NCBI RefSeq assembly: GCF_918797505.1
Contig: NC_092801.1
Span: 39,486,517-39,550,516 of the forward strand
Length of the DNA stretch: 64,000 bases
From: Bemisia tabaci
Lineage: Eukaryota > Arthropoda > Insecta > Hemiptera > Aleyrodidae
Direction: 5' to 3'
Part shown: positions 31,886 through 42,455 of the stretch, piece after piece
How the letters are laid out: every line of letters starts with the position of its first letter
Numbering within the stretch: position 1 is the first letter of the stretch
Program-made: the position numbers and the translations under genes
The notes under the pieces: model-generated
What the model saw: only the letters and a program-made list of their open reading frames with translations
What the model was told of the DNA's origin: nothing
Database searches by the model: none

Positions 31886-32307
31886 GGAAAATGAAATTTC
31901 TGATCTGACAATTTCGTAGTTAAAAAAAGTGTCCGACATTATTCAATGTAGATTATACACATCGAAAAAAATGTGAAGTTGATTCAACGTTCTGGATGTA
32001 AACAAAGTGTGCGAGAATTTATAAAATGCTGAATTACCCACTCTAGCAGTTACTTTAGCGATGCCAGGATGTAGAATTAACTGGTGTGACGGGTAATTCA
32101 GCATTTTATAAGTACTCGCACACTTCTTCTACATCCAGAATGTTAAATCAATTTCATTTTTCTTTCGGTGTAATAAAAAAATGCTAGATTAACCACCCCC
32201 GTATTTAAATTAGCTTTTCACCATCGTAAAATGTACATTTGAAATATGTCGGACATATTTTTTGACAATTTAATTGTTGAATCAGCAATTTCATTTTTTC
32301 CGTGTAA
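31886..32307. mobile_element. TTAAATTAGC hairpin MITE interrupted by a second palindrome
   Basis: The outer ends AAAATGAAATTTCTGATC…AAAAAGTGTCCGACAT and ATGTCGGACATATTTTTTGA…AATCAGCAATTTCATTTT mirror each other and match 11127-11325. The centre holds the element at 31957-32173. Confidence 0.7.
31957..32173. mobile_element. palindromic MITE inserted at TA
   Basis: CACATCGAAAAAAATG…GTTCTGGATGTA mirrored by TACATCCAGAATGTT…CATTTTTCTTTCGGTG, flanked by TA on both sides. It is nested within an older hairpin MITE. Confidence 0.75.
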
Positions 32308-32813
32308 TGTAGGCTAGAGTCCTCAACGAGGCAACGGCGCGTGCATCGTAATGTGCCTATCTCGCCAACTTGTTAAGTGTTCGGCGTTTTTTTTTTATTA
32401 GAGCCCGAAACGGCGCGGCGACCTCCCTGTGAGTAACTTAATCCTAATTATATTTTAAGTGGTCAACGACGGACGCTCCGGCTGCGGTGGTGGACCCGCT
32501 CCGAGTCTGATGCCGCACGGATACCGATCTGGACGATCAATTGAACGACTTCACCCCGATCCTCCCTCCCCCCCTCTCCGCTCCCAATTACGGATCATCC
32601 GGATCATCCGGATTATTTATTTGCGCCCCGACGCGATGCGGCAAACCGTTCGCGTGTGCTCACTTAAAGTTTTATCGATGCTCCATTTTTGAGGGCTTTA
32701 ATTCGTTTCTAATTGGCCTCTCACGCGTGACTGACGTAAGCGTTACCTCTGATCAACGCTTAATTTACTTGTTGTGTTCCTCTCATTTGAATACGAAAAA
32801 TTTGTAAGACATT
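32308..32813. other. unassigned sequence
   Basis: 32440-32640 is GC-rich with TCCGGATCATCCGGATTATT. No gene recognised. Confidence 0.35.
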
Positions 32814-33070
32814 TCGTCACCTTCCAGGCAAAGTATCACAAGCGCCATGCGACGTTTAAAAATTTCCGCCGCCGTTTTATTTCTTTACTGAGAAATTGTT
32901 GGTTGAATCTGTTTGGAAAATTTCACTTAATTTTATCGGCAGCACAAAGAAAATTCAGTGAAATTTTCGGACAGCTTCGTTGAACAATTTTTCTGTAAAA
33001 AAATAAAATGGCGGCGGAAATTTTTAAACGTCCGCATGGCGCTTGTGATACTTTGCCTGGAAGGTGACGA
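32814..33070. mobile_element. GTATCACAAGCGCCATG hairpin MITE
   Basis: TCGTCACCTTCCAGGCAAAG…TATCACAAGCGCCATGCGAC is mirrored by GTCCGCATGGCGCTTGTGAT…CTTTGCCTGGAAGGTGACGA. About 257 bp. A mini version (34540-34620) keeps only the ends. Confidence 0.8.
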
Positions 33071-33237
33071 TTTCATGATTTTGAGAAGAAGTAAAGAGGA
33101 GTGACTCAATTGAGTGATTTAGACAGTGATTTGTGTACGCCTTTTTTTTGTGTGCTGAAAAGTTAGCAAACATGCAAGCTCCTATTTTCCTACTCTGGCG
33201 TTTAAGTCTCCTGGACGGGTCTCATATCTCATTACTT

Positions 33238-34166
33238 TGCTGGACAAAAAAAACACACATTGGATCTAAAGTCCAGACTCTTGAAAACATTGACAAGAAA
33301 AAATACTCCTTGATTCAATCAGATTTTTTTCTAAATCAAAAGGATTCTGCCCAAATTAAGAGGCTTGGTTCTTGATCTAAGCAAAACTCCGATTGAATTA
33401 AGGAGTATTTTTTCTTGTCGATGTTTTTAAGAGTCTGGACTCTAGATCCAATGTGTTTTTTTTCCAGTGCATTGTTGCATGTGCATTTCTGCCGTATTTC
33501 CTAACAGTTCGAGAAATTATTCAAAATGGTGACAGAGTCTAAAAAAGCATCTTATTCTTGCTATCCTCAAGAATTATTATCCTTCTACTGACATTAAGGA
33601 GGAACGAGGCAGTTTTTTTACTCTCCTGGAAATCGTGTTTTCCGAGATACGCTCTTCTGCACTTTCACCATCAATTAGTACCTAACACATAGCGGTGGGA
33701 TGCTGCCAGCGCGAAACGCGCATTAGCGCCTGCGAACCTAAGGGATACCTCAAGCATTGCGTAGAACGAGCATTGGTGCCTACAAACCTAAGGGGATACC
33801 CCAAGCATTGCGCGGAACGCGCATTGGTGCCTACAAACCTAATGGGATACTTCAAGCATTGCGCGGAACGCGCATTGGCGCCTACAAACCTAAGGGGATA
33901 CTTCAAGCATTGCGCAATGCGTGAAGTATCCCTGTTGTAGGTTTGTGGGCGCTAGTGACAAAACAGGTGCGGGGACAAAAAATCAACTAATCGGTGCTTA
34001 GGAAAAGATACATTCCTCTCCTGAGCACTTTTTGCTTCGGAGAGAAAATATTTCTCTCGTTAGCAAATACTCGATGCAGGGGAGAGAAATGTTTTCGCTC
34101 TGGTATTTTTTCTTGTCGATGTTTTTAAGAGTCTGGACTCTAGATCCAATGTGTTTTTTTCCAGTG
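33238..34166 (+). mobile_element. composite CACTG element carrying a 51-bp repeat array, copy 1
   Basis: Order: a complete CACTG-1 foldback (33238-33469), about 250 bp of specific sequence starting CATTGTTGCATGTGC, four 51-bp units (about 33725-33920), a GAGAGAAA-rich segment (34000-34100), then the right end of a CACTG-1 element ending CCAGTG. The same order in inverse orientation occurs at 53638-55518. The left terminus is degraded (TGCTGGAC instead of CACTGG). It interrupts a GATAGACAAAGC element whose parts lie at 33176-33237 and 34170-34480. Confidence 0.78.
33725..33920 (-). repeat. 51-bp minisatellite, four units
   Basis: Unit on the + strand: GCGCCTACAAACCTAAGGGG then ATACTTCAAGCATTGCG then CGGAACGCGCATTG. 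The last unit is followed by an inverted half unit (CAATGCGTGAAGTATCCC). Confidence 0.9.
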
Positions 34167-34169
34167 AGC

Positions 34170-34480
34170 CTTATTACGATTAAGAAACAGCGGGCGGATT
34201 TTTGAAATTGATAGACAAAGCTATAGACGAAGAAGACATAGAGAGTATGGAGCGATCCTGTTTGTTGCAATGAGTGGGTCTTATAGACTAAGGAAGAAAT
34301 AAAAAATGGTGGTCTAACTACAAAGTCTCTGGAGTGTTGCCCTTAGTTAGTCTATTACTCGAAATTATCTCTTTTGTTCATCGCAGCCACCCGCTTCCAC
34401 CAATATGATTGTTCCATTTTCCCTTCATCTTCTATGTCTATGGCTTTGTCTATCAATTTCGATAATCAGCTTGCAGGCAT
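34170..34480. mobile_element. GATAGACAAAGC hairpin element
   Basis: GGCGGATTTTTGAAATTGATAG…GACAAAGCTATAGACGAAG is mirrored by CTTCTATGTCTATGGCTTTG…TATCAATTTCGATAATCAGC. Confidence 0.7.
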
Positions 34481-34539
34481 GCACACACATTTCTTATCGA
34501 AAAAATGTAACTTTATTTCGACGTTGCCAAATTTCACAT

Positions 34540-34620
34540 AAAAATCACAAGCGCCATGTGACGTTTCTAAATTTAGAAAAGTCACATGGCGCTTGTGATA
34601 CTTTGGCCGGGAGGTGACGT
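34540..34620. mobile_element. GTATCACAAGCGCCATG mini-hairpin
   Basis: AATCACAAGCGCCATGTGAC…GTCACATGGCGCTTGTGATA with a loop of only about 20 bp; internal-deletion derivative of the 32814 element. Confidence 0.65.
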
Positions 34621-34765
34621 TTTACAGAGTATTCTGGAAATCCTCAGATTATTCTGCCTACTCTGGTGCCTCTGCCCTCTGTACGTCTCAAATCTAGAAG
34701 GCGACCAACGGCATGGCACCTCAAAGCGATCTTCACTCGCTCAAAAAGCAAGGGGTGAGCTGTTC

Positions 34766-35017
34766 TGCCGTGCTAAGGAAGAACGCCGTATGAGCCTTCA
34801 GGCGTTGCCAAATTTCCTTTGATAAAACACTAATTTCCTGGTAAACTTATGAATATCTTCCTTCCAATTTTTCAGATGATTTTGTTCGCAATTTTACCTG
34901 AAGTTCCTGAAACTTTCAAGGAAAAATATTCATAACCTTCTGCAAAAATAAACATTTTATCGAAGGAAATTTGGCAACTCTCGAATGTTCTTACGGCGTT
35001 CTTCCTTTAGCATGCCA
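34766..35017. mobile_element. CCGTATG hairpin MITE
   Basis: TGCCGTGCTAAGGAAGAACG…CCGTATGAGCC at the left and GTTCTTACGGCGTTCTTCC…TTAGCATGCCA at the right. Confidence 0.85.
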
Positions 35018-36768
35018 GTGTTGAGGACGCCGTCCACGACCCTTCCGCCCACATCCGCACGGACACACGGACAGAGAGCGAGATAATGTTCACACGATTA
35101 TGCCACTTGTGGCTCACCGAGGCCCCTCGCATACATCGCGGACGTGATCAATTGCTCGTGTCATTTTCTTCTTCCTCATCTTTTCGCAACGATTCATTTC
35201 AAAGTTTGGACCTGAAATTGGAGCTAAATTGTCAAGTCACCTTGATCGAGTTAATCAGAGATCTTAGCCCTGATGCCGTGCTCGAGTTAGAACTTTTTAA
35301 AGCTTCTTGCGACAGGCATAATAAGGCCTTGTCTGCACGGGACGTTATCATGGGATTTGTCCCAAGTTCGAATCGCAGGAATGAAACTTCTGGGATTTTT
35401 CCCCGTTACTGTCTCCACGGTACGGGGCTCATACAGTCCTGCGACTAGTTTGCGCGGGAAGATAAATTAGTTAAAGTCGAGTATTTAACCGGATTAAAAT
35501 AATAATTGCACTCAAATGACAATTAGACACATTTTTTAACTAAACAAACATTAACAATGTAGTAATGAATAAAATATCGCACGATTCGTTTTCACTTCTT
35601 CTTCTTCTCTCAGTGGATTCTAGGGGTACAAGTACCGTACTTGGTACTGGGAAAAATATTGATTAACTCAATATTTTTCCCAACTTCGTAAGTGGGATTT
35701 TCCCTGGGACAAATCTCGTGAAACGGCTCGTGGAGACAAGGCCTTCTGAGACAGAAAAACTCAAAATGAAGCCGAGGCCGCAAAAAAAGAAAAAAAAATA
35801 TGTATATATTGCGGTGTAAGTCCCATTTTCAGTTGTTTCTTCATTCGTTAAGTTCCGATTAAGTTCTTTTTTTTAATCATAATAACAAGCACGCATGCCG
35901 AAGATGAGCTCTGGAGGCTAAATATGCGGCAACCAAGTGAAATACTTAGACATAGCGTTGGTCTGGAAGCTAGGCAAAGCGGCCAATTGGCAAGGTCACA
36001 TTCCGCAAAACCGCAATTTGTTTTATCCACTCCTTTTGATTATTTCAAACCGCGGATTGCGGAGCACACGAGAATGCCAATCAGAATCCGCCGAAATTTC
36101 GGCCGTTTCTCGACCGTGGCGTGGGAAAGCTTCTCATGGTCTGCTTTTTGAATCCAGGATTCGTTTGCTGGACAGAGTGCTGCGCACTCAGATTTTTTGG
36201 GTAAATTATAGTTATGCTTGTACTTCTACTATGATAACAGTGGGCCCACATAATGTGCTTTTGTGAATAGAACACCTTCCCAAAAATCGGAAGTTTTTCT
36301 ATCGCGAATCATCATTCAACAATCTCATGAAGGTCATAGTTGTGCACAGAAGCGTACTATCATGCATACCCCTTTCAAAATTTAGCTAACATTTTGATGT
36401 CCGTCCCAACGCTGAGTATTCTTACCCAACAATAAGGATGACATCGTTCTCAGAACGCATTCATCGTCATTTTTTTTCTGTTCTTCCGTGCTCTTGAATT
36501 CAGTGCGCCATGAATTAATTAGTCATCCGAAGCCATAAAGTGCGCTTTCAAGTCATGAAACATGTGTTTTTTGCCTCTATGTATCCCCAGATTCTTCGAT
36601 GCTAAATGGAATGGATGGTAAAGTGAATTATGGTTTTTAAGTGAATGATGGTTTTAAGTGAGGAGGGAGGGGGGGGGGTCTTGAAACCCGACGCATTTCT
36701 GGGTAAAATAAGTGTCGGAAAATCTCGGTTGGGAATGCCTATACAACTCATACCGCAAGTCCAGAATG
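35018..36768. other. unassigned sequence
   Basis: No recognised gene or repeat. It includes a 120-codon open frame (35086-35448) that I could not match and a G-run at 36662-36678. GTTCGAATCGC at about 35369 resembles a Pol III B box, without a convincing A box. Confidence 0.35.
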
Positions 36769-37182
36769 CACTGAAAAAAAATTCTCGACGTTTTTACCAA
36801 GGTCCGTTGGTACCTTTACCATTTCACTTTTTTTACCAGTTATTGGTAATTTTACCAAGACAGACTGGTAAGCTTACCTAAACACCGGTATTTTTACTGT
36901 TTTTTTCGGGTAAGAATACCACTTTTATTGGTAATCGATTCCCGGTAACTTTGCCATTTTATCTCGGTAATTCTACCACAGTCGATAAAAAATATTGGCA
37001 TTTTTACCAAGGTCCAGTAAAATTACCGAGAAAGTTCAACAATTTTACCGAGATTTCTCGGTAAAATTACCAATTCCATAAATGGTAATTTTACCAAGAA
37101 AAAACTGGGATCAAATAGAACCCTGAATTCTTGGTAATTTTACCCTTTTCTTAGTAAATACACCGAGATTTTTTTTTCAGTG
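36769..37182 (+). mobile_element. CACTG-2 element, copy 2
   Basis: 414 bp, same orientation as copy 1 and nearly identical to it. CACTGAAAAAAAATTCTCG…TTTTTTTTCAGTG, flanked by TG on both sides. Confidence 0.87.
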
Positions 37183-37354
37183 TGCCTCCGTGCATGTGTA
37201 ATTGTGTATTAACCCGCGCCGAATGTTAAATCACAAATTACCGTTTTCGGCCAATTTTCTTGTGAGAAAATACGCATTTTGGCCCAATCGAATTGCGCAC
37301 GAAGAAATGAGACTAATTTTGCCGGAGCTCGAAAAAAATAGTAATCGATTATGT

Positions 37355-37401
<47 letters not shown>

Positions 37402-38030
37402 GAACCGCGTGATATCAATCAACCTCAATAGCAAAACTCACCGGCAAATTATTCGCCCTTCGAGTAAATTATTAGAGGTTTTGATTGTTTCCCACGTTAT
37501 ACATCAAAACCCATCGTCAGGGTTAGCAATGAGTGTTCGAGAACCGTAAAATTAACGGTCACCGGCAAAATTACTAGTGGTAGCCGGAGGTGAAAATTCT
37601 GGCGACGTTTAAGCACAAAACCATTGGAGACAGGAGAGTATTTATTCCATGTTACGGATTTCTTTAAGATCCACATTGATATACAGTGGAAATCGAGTAT
37701 AACGACTTTGATGGAACCGGCCTTCTTATAGCCGATAGATAGTTGTAATAGCAGAAAGTTAGATTTTTACGCACTCACCTCAAATTGAATAGTAAAGAGT
37801 AATGCTGTGCTGGCGCTTGAGTATGAATACAAGGTTTCCTTGTTTGCAGGAGAAGAAACACAACTATTGTTAGCACTAAATTTTCTCCTTCTTTTTAATA
37901 TTTTATTCGTATGTACACTACTGTACGTCACACGCGGTGTACATCGGTCAGAAATGTGCTCACCGCGGACGGTAGGTCTGATACCGATAAATTACAAAAA
38001 TGCAACGATAAAGCGCGCACCTTGGTGTAA
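37183..38030. other. unassigned sequence with a long poly(T)
   Basis: 37359-37397 is a run of T of about 39. No recognised gene. Confidence 0.4.
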
Positions 38031-38280
38031 GCGCTAAGGGCAAAGTACGCATACAGTCTTGTAGGTGTTGATATGCCTTCCACGCGGGACGCACTGTGTT
38101 CGGCGCAATGCGTGAAGTATTCCTGCAGTCTTGTAGGCGCTAATGAGCGTTTGAAGCCGACCGAGCCGACCATAGTCCACACTACGTTTGGCGCAATGCG
38201 TGAAGTATTTACACGGTCTTGTAGGCGCTAACTTTATATGCGTTTCACGCCGATCGCACTGTGTTGGGCGTTAATATTTA
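38031..38280 (-). repeat. orphan array of hAT-1 internal subrepeats
   Basis: Three to four units of the type CGCAATGCGTGAAGTATT…CAGTCTTGTAGGCGCTA, separated by about 70-80 bp, without either hAT-1 terminus. It is either the remnant of a decayed element or an independently dispersed array. Confidence 0.75.
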
Positions 38281-38623
38281 AACGGGCAGAGTTGAGCAAT
38301 TCTCATCTTGCTATGTTGTTTGTGCCGATGCACTGAGGCAAAAGCCCTATCACAAGGCAAAAAAACAAAAAATAAAAAATAAAAAAATAAGAAGAACCTG
38401 TTACGAAGATGGAACCCGGACCGAGGACGGTATGTCTATATAGCCCGTAAGGCCGTAAGTACAACCTCCAGGGCCGGAGTTTCTTCCAGTAAGTCAATCC
38501 CCATTTATTCATTTTCTTGAATTTATCAGGCCCAATTTTACATTGTTTTCCATGCAGCATTTACGAGCACACCCCATCTTTCTCGAACGTCTCTCGTTCC
38601 TTTTAGTGAGAATACGTCCAATG
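38281..38623. other. unassigned sequence
   Basis: Includes a small relative of the 29991 hairpin (GGTATGTCTATATAGCCCG) and a TGGACGTATTT fragment (TTCCTTTTAGTGAGAATACG). No gene. Confidence 0.4.
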
Positions 38624-39121
38624 GAGATGTTGCATGTGTGAGGAATTTGCGATTTGACTATGGATTCTTATGTGGAAGTTTGCGAGAAACACGATGGTGC
38701 CACTGGTTTCCTCTGAAATTATAACTCCCGAGCTCAAAAAAAGCTCGAGGCCAAAATGGAGGGGATATCCCACGCTATCCTGAGAGTCCACCTCTACACC
38801 AAGACAAACTCTCCCTCCATGCAAAGATAGTGAGAAAATACATTAGCAGGGTTGCAGTGTTTTCAGTTTTAGAGTCCCAAATAAAGTGACAGCCCTGTCA
38901 ATATATTTCCTCCTATCTTTGCATGGAGAATTTGCCTTGATGCAGAGGTGGACTCTCAGGATAGCGAGGTATATACCCTTCATTACGCCTTCAACTTCGA
39001 GACCTTTTTTTGAGCTTGGGAATTGATTTCAGGGAAAACCAGTGGCACTATCGTATTTTACGCGGACTTTTATATTAAAATCAGTAGTATAATTGCAAAT
39101 CTCTCATACATGCAACATCTC
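38624..39121. mobile_element. about 0.5-kb hairpin element
   Basis: GAGATGTTGCATGTGTGAGG is mirrored by CTCATACATGCAACATCT. Internal arms include ATCCTGAGAGTCCACCTCTA versus AGAGGTGGACTCTCAGGATA and TCTTTGCATGG versus CCATGCAAAGA. Only one copy seen here. Confidence 0.72.
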
Positions 39122-39796
39122 AGTTGCAAGAGCATCGCAAATCCCAGGAGCTAAACAGGCACCGCGCGGTTCAGTTGCTTCTACATGACGATTCATCGAG
39201 CATTTGCACTGAACGAGGGAACTTTCATGGAAACACCGTGATTTTAGAGGTTGTCTAGAGGTTATTCCTAGGTTGGCAGGTGTAGACTGACGAAAAAAAG
39301 AGAAATAGAGGCGCCGCGGATTTTCGCCGAATCAACAATGACGGGTGTGGGGAGCACTACCAATAAATAAAATTGCAGACAAACGTCAGGCGCAAGAGCA
39401 AGCGAGAGGCGCTTCTAGGAATTTTCCCGCCAACACCGCGCGTCGTGCACGTAGACGGTACATACACCGCGCCGCGCCGCCGCCGGTGCTGGTGCCGTCC
39501 GTCCAAGGAAACTGTCTCTCAAATGTTTTATCTGATCATCTGCATCCCGTGAGCGAATAACTGGGAGCGGAGCCCCGCAAGCCTCAAGCTCAACTTTTTA
39601 CCGACTATTGTCCAAGAGGCACCAAGTCGCTTCGATGTATCGAACGGGGGCCCTGGACTCTCTCGAGGCCCCTTCCAGGACACGGTTAGAGAACCGCAGT
39701 GATATTTGCAAGAGGCTTACATTTTGCAAATAGGGACTAATATTTTAAGCTCATTTTAGAAACAACATAGGTGCTATTAATGTCACTACATATAGA
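39122..39796. other. unassigned sequence, partly GC-rich
   Basis: 39300-39560 is GC-rich. A fragment of the TTGCAAAATG family lies near 39715-39775. No conserved gene. Confidence 0.35.
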
Positions 39797-40404
39797 TAAA
39801 TGCTTCCTTTTCCTCTTCTTTTTCCTCACCCTCTCCCTCCTCTTCGCAATCTCCCTCTTCTTCACCCTCTCCCTCTTCTCCTTCTTCCTCTTTTTCACAT
39901 TCTCTCTCCTCCTCTTCTCCTTATTCTTATCTTCTTTTTCACCCTCTCCCTCCTCTTCTGCTTCTTCTGTTTCTTCTTCACCATTCTTCTCCTCTTCTTC
40001 TTCTTCTTCTTCTGCTCAATTCACCCTCACCCTTTTCCTCTTAATCTTCCTCCTCTACCTTTATTTCTTCTTCTTCTCCTCCTCTTCCTCCTCCTATTTT
40101 CCTATTCCTTTTCCCTCTCCACCATCTACCTATACTCCTTCCTCGTTTTTCTCTTTTTCTCTTCCCTTTTTGTCCCTTTTTTCTCTGATCCTGTTTTTTA
40201 TTTTTCTCTCCTTCTTCTTTATTATTTTCTTCTCCTTCTCTTTCTTATTTGTTTTCCCTCCTCTTCTTCACCTTTATTTCCAATTTTTTTCTTCTCTTTT
40301 CTATTCTCTTTTTCTTCCAATTCTTCTTGTTTCTTCTCATTCCTCCTCATCCATTTCTTTTTACTTTTTACTATTATTCTTCTTATCTGCTTCCTCCTTT
40401 TCTT
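39797..40404 (+). repeat. polypyrimidine (CT/CTT/CCT) tract, about 0.6 kb
   Basis: Nearly pure pyrimidine on the + strand. Its right flank (40418-40505) is the inverse of the left flank of the 27656-28205 purine tract, so both tracts belong to one dispersed element in opposite orientation. Leu/Phe/Ser-rich frames of 215-242 codons in two frames are artefacts of composition. Confidence 0.9.
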
Positions 40405-40735
40405 CCACTTTGATGTCTCGCATGGAGATTGGTGCTCTTGCGACTGAGTCAAAAATAGTAGTTCGCCTAACTTCAAAATGTAATCCATCTCTAAGCTAGG
40501 AAGCCATAGGACCATGCCCGCCTAAAGGAAAAGTGGTCAATAGTCTAATTGAATTAAATAGAATAGCTCATTAAGACAGGAAAAATGACTTTAAACTTAC
40601 TAAACGACTCGTCTCCAATAGCTCAGCTTAACTCACACACTCACCATGTAATTTGCAGCTCGACTCTTCACTTTTCTAACCTTGCGTTAAAGTCTCCAAG
40701 TCTATTATCGATCCAGCAATAATTAGCCCGTAATT
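40405..40735 (+). mobile_element. GATAGACAAAGC family element, flank of the CT tract
   Basis: ATGGAGATTGGTGCTCTTGC, AAAATAGTAGTTCGCC, GACAGGAAAAATGACTTTAAA and GCGTTAAAGTCTCCAAGTCT are the inverse of 27390-27665. Confidence 0.7.
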
Positions 40736-41578
40736 TGTGCTTCCCGTTTACGAGAAACATTAAGCATTAATATCCCTGTCCAACCCTTGACTCCATCTTG
40801 ATTGTGCATTACGTAGGAATGTCTATTTACGGAAATATTTGGTCGATCATATATGCATATCCAGGGCATGATCATGCATATTGGCCGATCCAGCGAATTG
40901 ACAACATTGTTTTTCCTCCATTTAAACCTACGGCAATGAATCGATTGTCGAAGGGGTCAGATGCTCCGACCGAAATCGATTGTTCAACACTGTTTTAAAT
41001 GGAGTAAAGCCAGTGTTGCCAAATTGCTGGGTCCATCTCTGCGAGCATATTGCATTTTAATTAAGCTATGCAGCGTTTTTTTCTAATCATGACAGAGTGA
41101 CGGTGTGGATATTTAATCGGCAGCACTTGCAGGTAAAGATGAGTCGGAAAACGAGTTTTTCAGGAATATCGATGGATCGATAAATCGATGGATCGATACA
41201 TCAAAAGCTAGGTGATTGTCACGCCGCCTTGGGTACGACGCTGGCCGGCGCCAAAGTGATACCCTCGGCGCCAGTGCCTCCTCCCCCCTCCCCCTCCCCC
41301 GCGTCTTGTGATTTATTAATTTCCCGCGCGAAAAAAAGGTGCGGGGAATTATGGAGGCGCCGCGAGGAGGGCGGGGGGTAAATTTTGAATTCAATTCGGA
41401 GATCGCGTTTGGACACACACGCCGTTTTTGCGAGACAATCGGTGGTCGTACATCTAAAGCTTTCCTGCCTCAGCACCTGAATAGTTTCGGTTTTTGCCCT
41501 TCCTCACGTCAGTCTCCTTTTGTTTTTTTTTTCTCTATTTTTCCAAGCTCAGGATGCTAAGCTGCCACGTCTCCTCTA
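40736..41578. other. unassigned sequence with one small MITE and a GC-rich stretch
   Basis: 40915-41006 is a relative of the 8526 hairpin (CCTCCATTTAAACC…GGTTTTAAATGGAG-like ends). 41160-41200 has repeated ATCGATGGATCGAT. 41215-41420 is GC-rich. No gene. Confidence 0.4.
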
Positions 41579-41587
41579 ATTGGACCG

Positions 41588-42003
41588 CACTGACAGAAAA
41601 ATCTCAGTGTATTTACTGAGAAAAGGGTAAAATTACCAAAAATTCAGGGTTCTATTTGATCCCAGTTTTTTCTTGGTAAAATTACCATTTATGGAATCCG
41701 TAATTTTACCGAGAAATCTCGGTAAAATTATTGAACTTTCTCGGTAATTTTACTGGACCTTGGTGAAAAAGCCGATATTTTTTATCAACTGTGGTAGAAT
41801 TACCGAGATAAAATGGCAAAGTGTCGGGAATTGATTACCAATAATAGTGGTGTTCTTACCTGAAAAAAAAAACAGTAAAAATACCGGTTTTTAGGTAAGC
41901 TTACCAGTCTGTCTTGATTAAATTACCAATAATTGGTAAAAAAATTGAGATGGTAAAGGTACCGACGGACCTTGGTAAAAACGCCAAGAATTTTTTTTCA
42001 GTG
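41588..42003 (-). mobile_element. CACTG-2 element, copy 3
   Basis: 416 bp, inverse orientation to the other two copies, flanked by CG on both sides (41586-41587 and 42004-42005). Variable 2-bp duplications (TT, TG, CG) across copies argue against the strict TA preference of Tc1/mariner. Confidence 0.88.
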
Positions 42004-42062
42004 CGAGTTTAGCGGAAAGGAACCAAGCTGTATCATCTATATTGCAAAATTTAACTCTTTTT

Positions 42063-42246
42063 TTGTTGCATCTTCAAATTGCCCCAAGGGCTAATCCTTG
42101 CGCTATAATCCTGTCCCCTTCCGTCCCTACAACCAGTCCCAGCAACCATTATTTGAGACCATCAAACTCGGGTCGCCTGTCCGGGAATCAAACCCGAGAC
42201 CTCCCGATCAAACAGCTGACGCTACAATCACTACACCATAGGAGGC
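42063..42246 (-). mobile_element. tRNA-derived SINE
   Basis: On the minus strand it starts GGCCTCCTATGGTGTAGTGA, with an A-box-like TGGTGTAGTG, then GGGTTTGATTCCCGG, a B box. A body of about 110 bp follows, then an ACAAAAAAAG tail. Imperfect flanking AATTTAACT and AATTTGACT may be target-site duplications. The head has the size and layout of a tRNA, but its stems are imperfect, so it is a SINE and not a tRNA gene. Confidence 0.78.
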
Positions 42247-42455
42247 CGACAATTTGACTGCCGACTGGGCGATTTAATTGTTTTCCAAGAGAGCGTATGT
42301 GCAGATTCCTTTAAAAATTTTAAGGAATTTGCTTCGTACTTTGCAGAAAATTCACTGAAATTCGCATAATCGTTTTTATGCAAAAAATGCAATTGCTCAA
42401 TTAAATTTGGGAATAGCTGATGTGGCTCGGTTCTTTTCTGCTTAACGCGATCCAA

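Larger units (their letters stand above)
41579..42455. mobile_element. GGACC MITE broken by a CACTG-2 element and a SINE
   Basis: The left end AATTGGACCG (to 41587) resumes after CACTG-2 at 42006 (AGTTTAGCGGAAAGGAACCA). The body is broken again by the SINE and continues from 42247 to CTTAACGCGATCCAATT. Terminal AATT/AATT and the reconstructed order support one original element of about 250 bp. Confidence 0.8.

Noticed and set aside
35086..35448. 120-codon frame in repeat-poor DNA
   Set aside because: No recognisable domain, no splice or promoter context, and length within chance for 64 kb; left unassigned.
39771..40499. 242- and 215-codon Ser/Leu/Phe-rich frames
   Set aside because: Two overlapping frames of a CT-rich tract are both open, as expected from low complexity.
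42180..42246. Functional tRNA gene on the minus strand
   Set aside because: A- and B-box-like sequences are present but the acceptor and anticodon stems do not close, and a SINE body with an A-rich tail follows.
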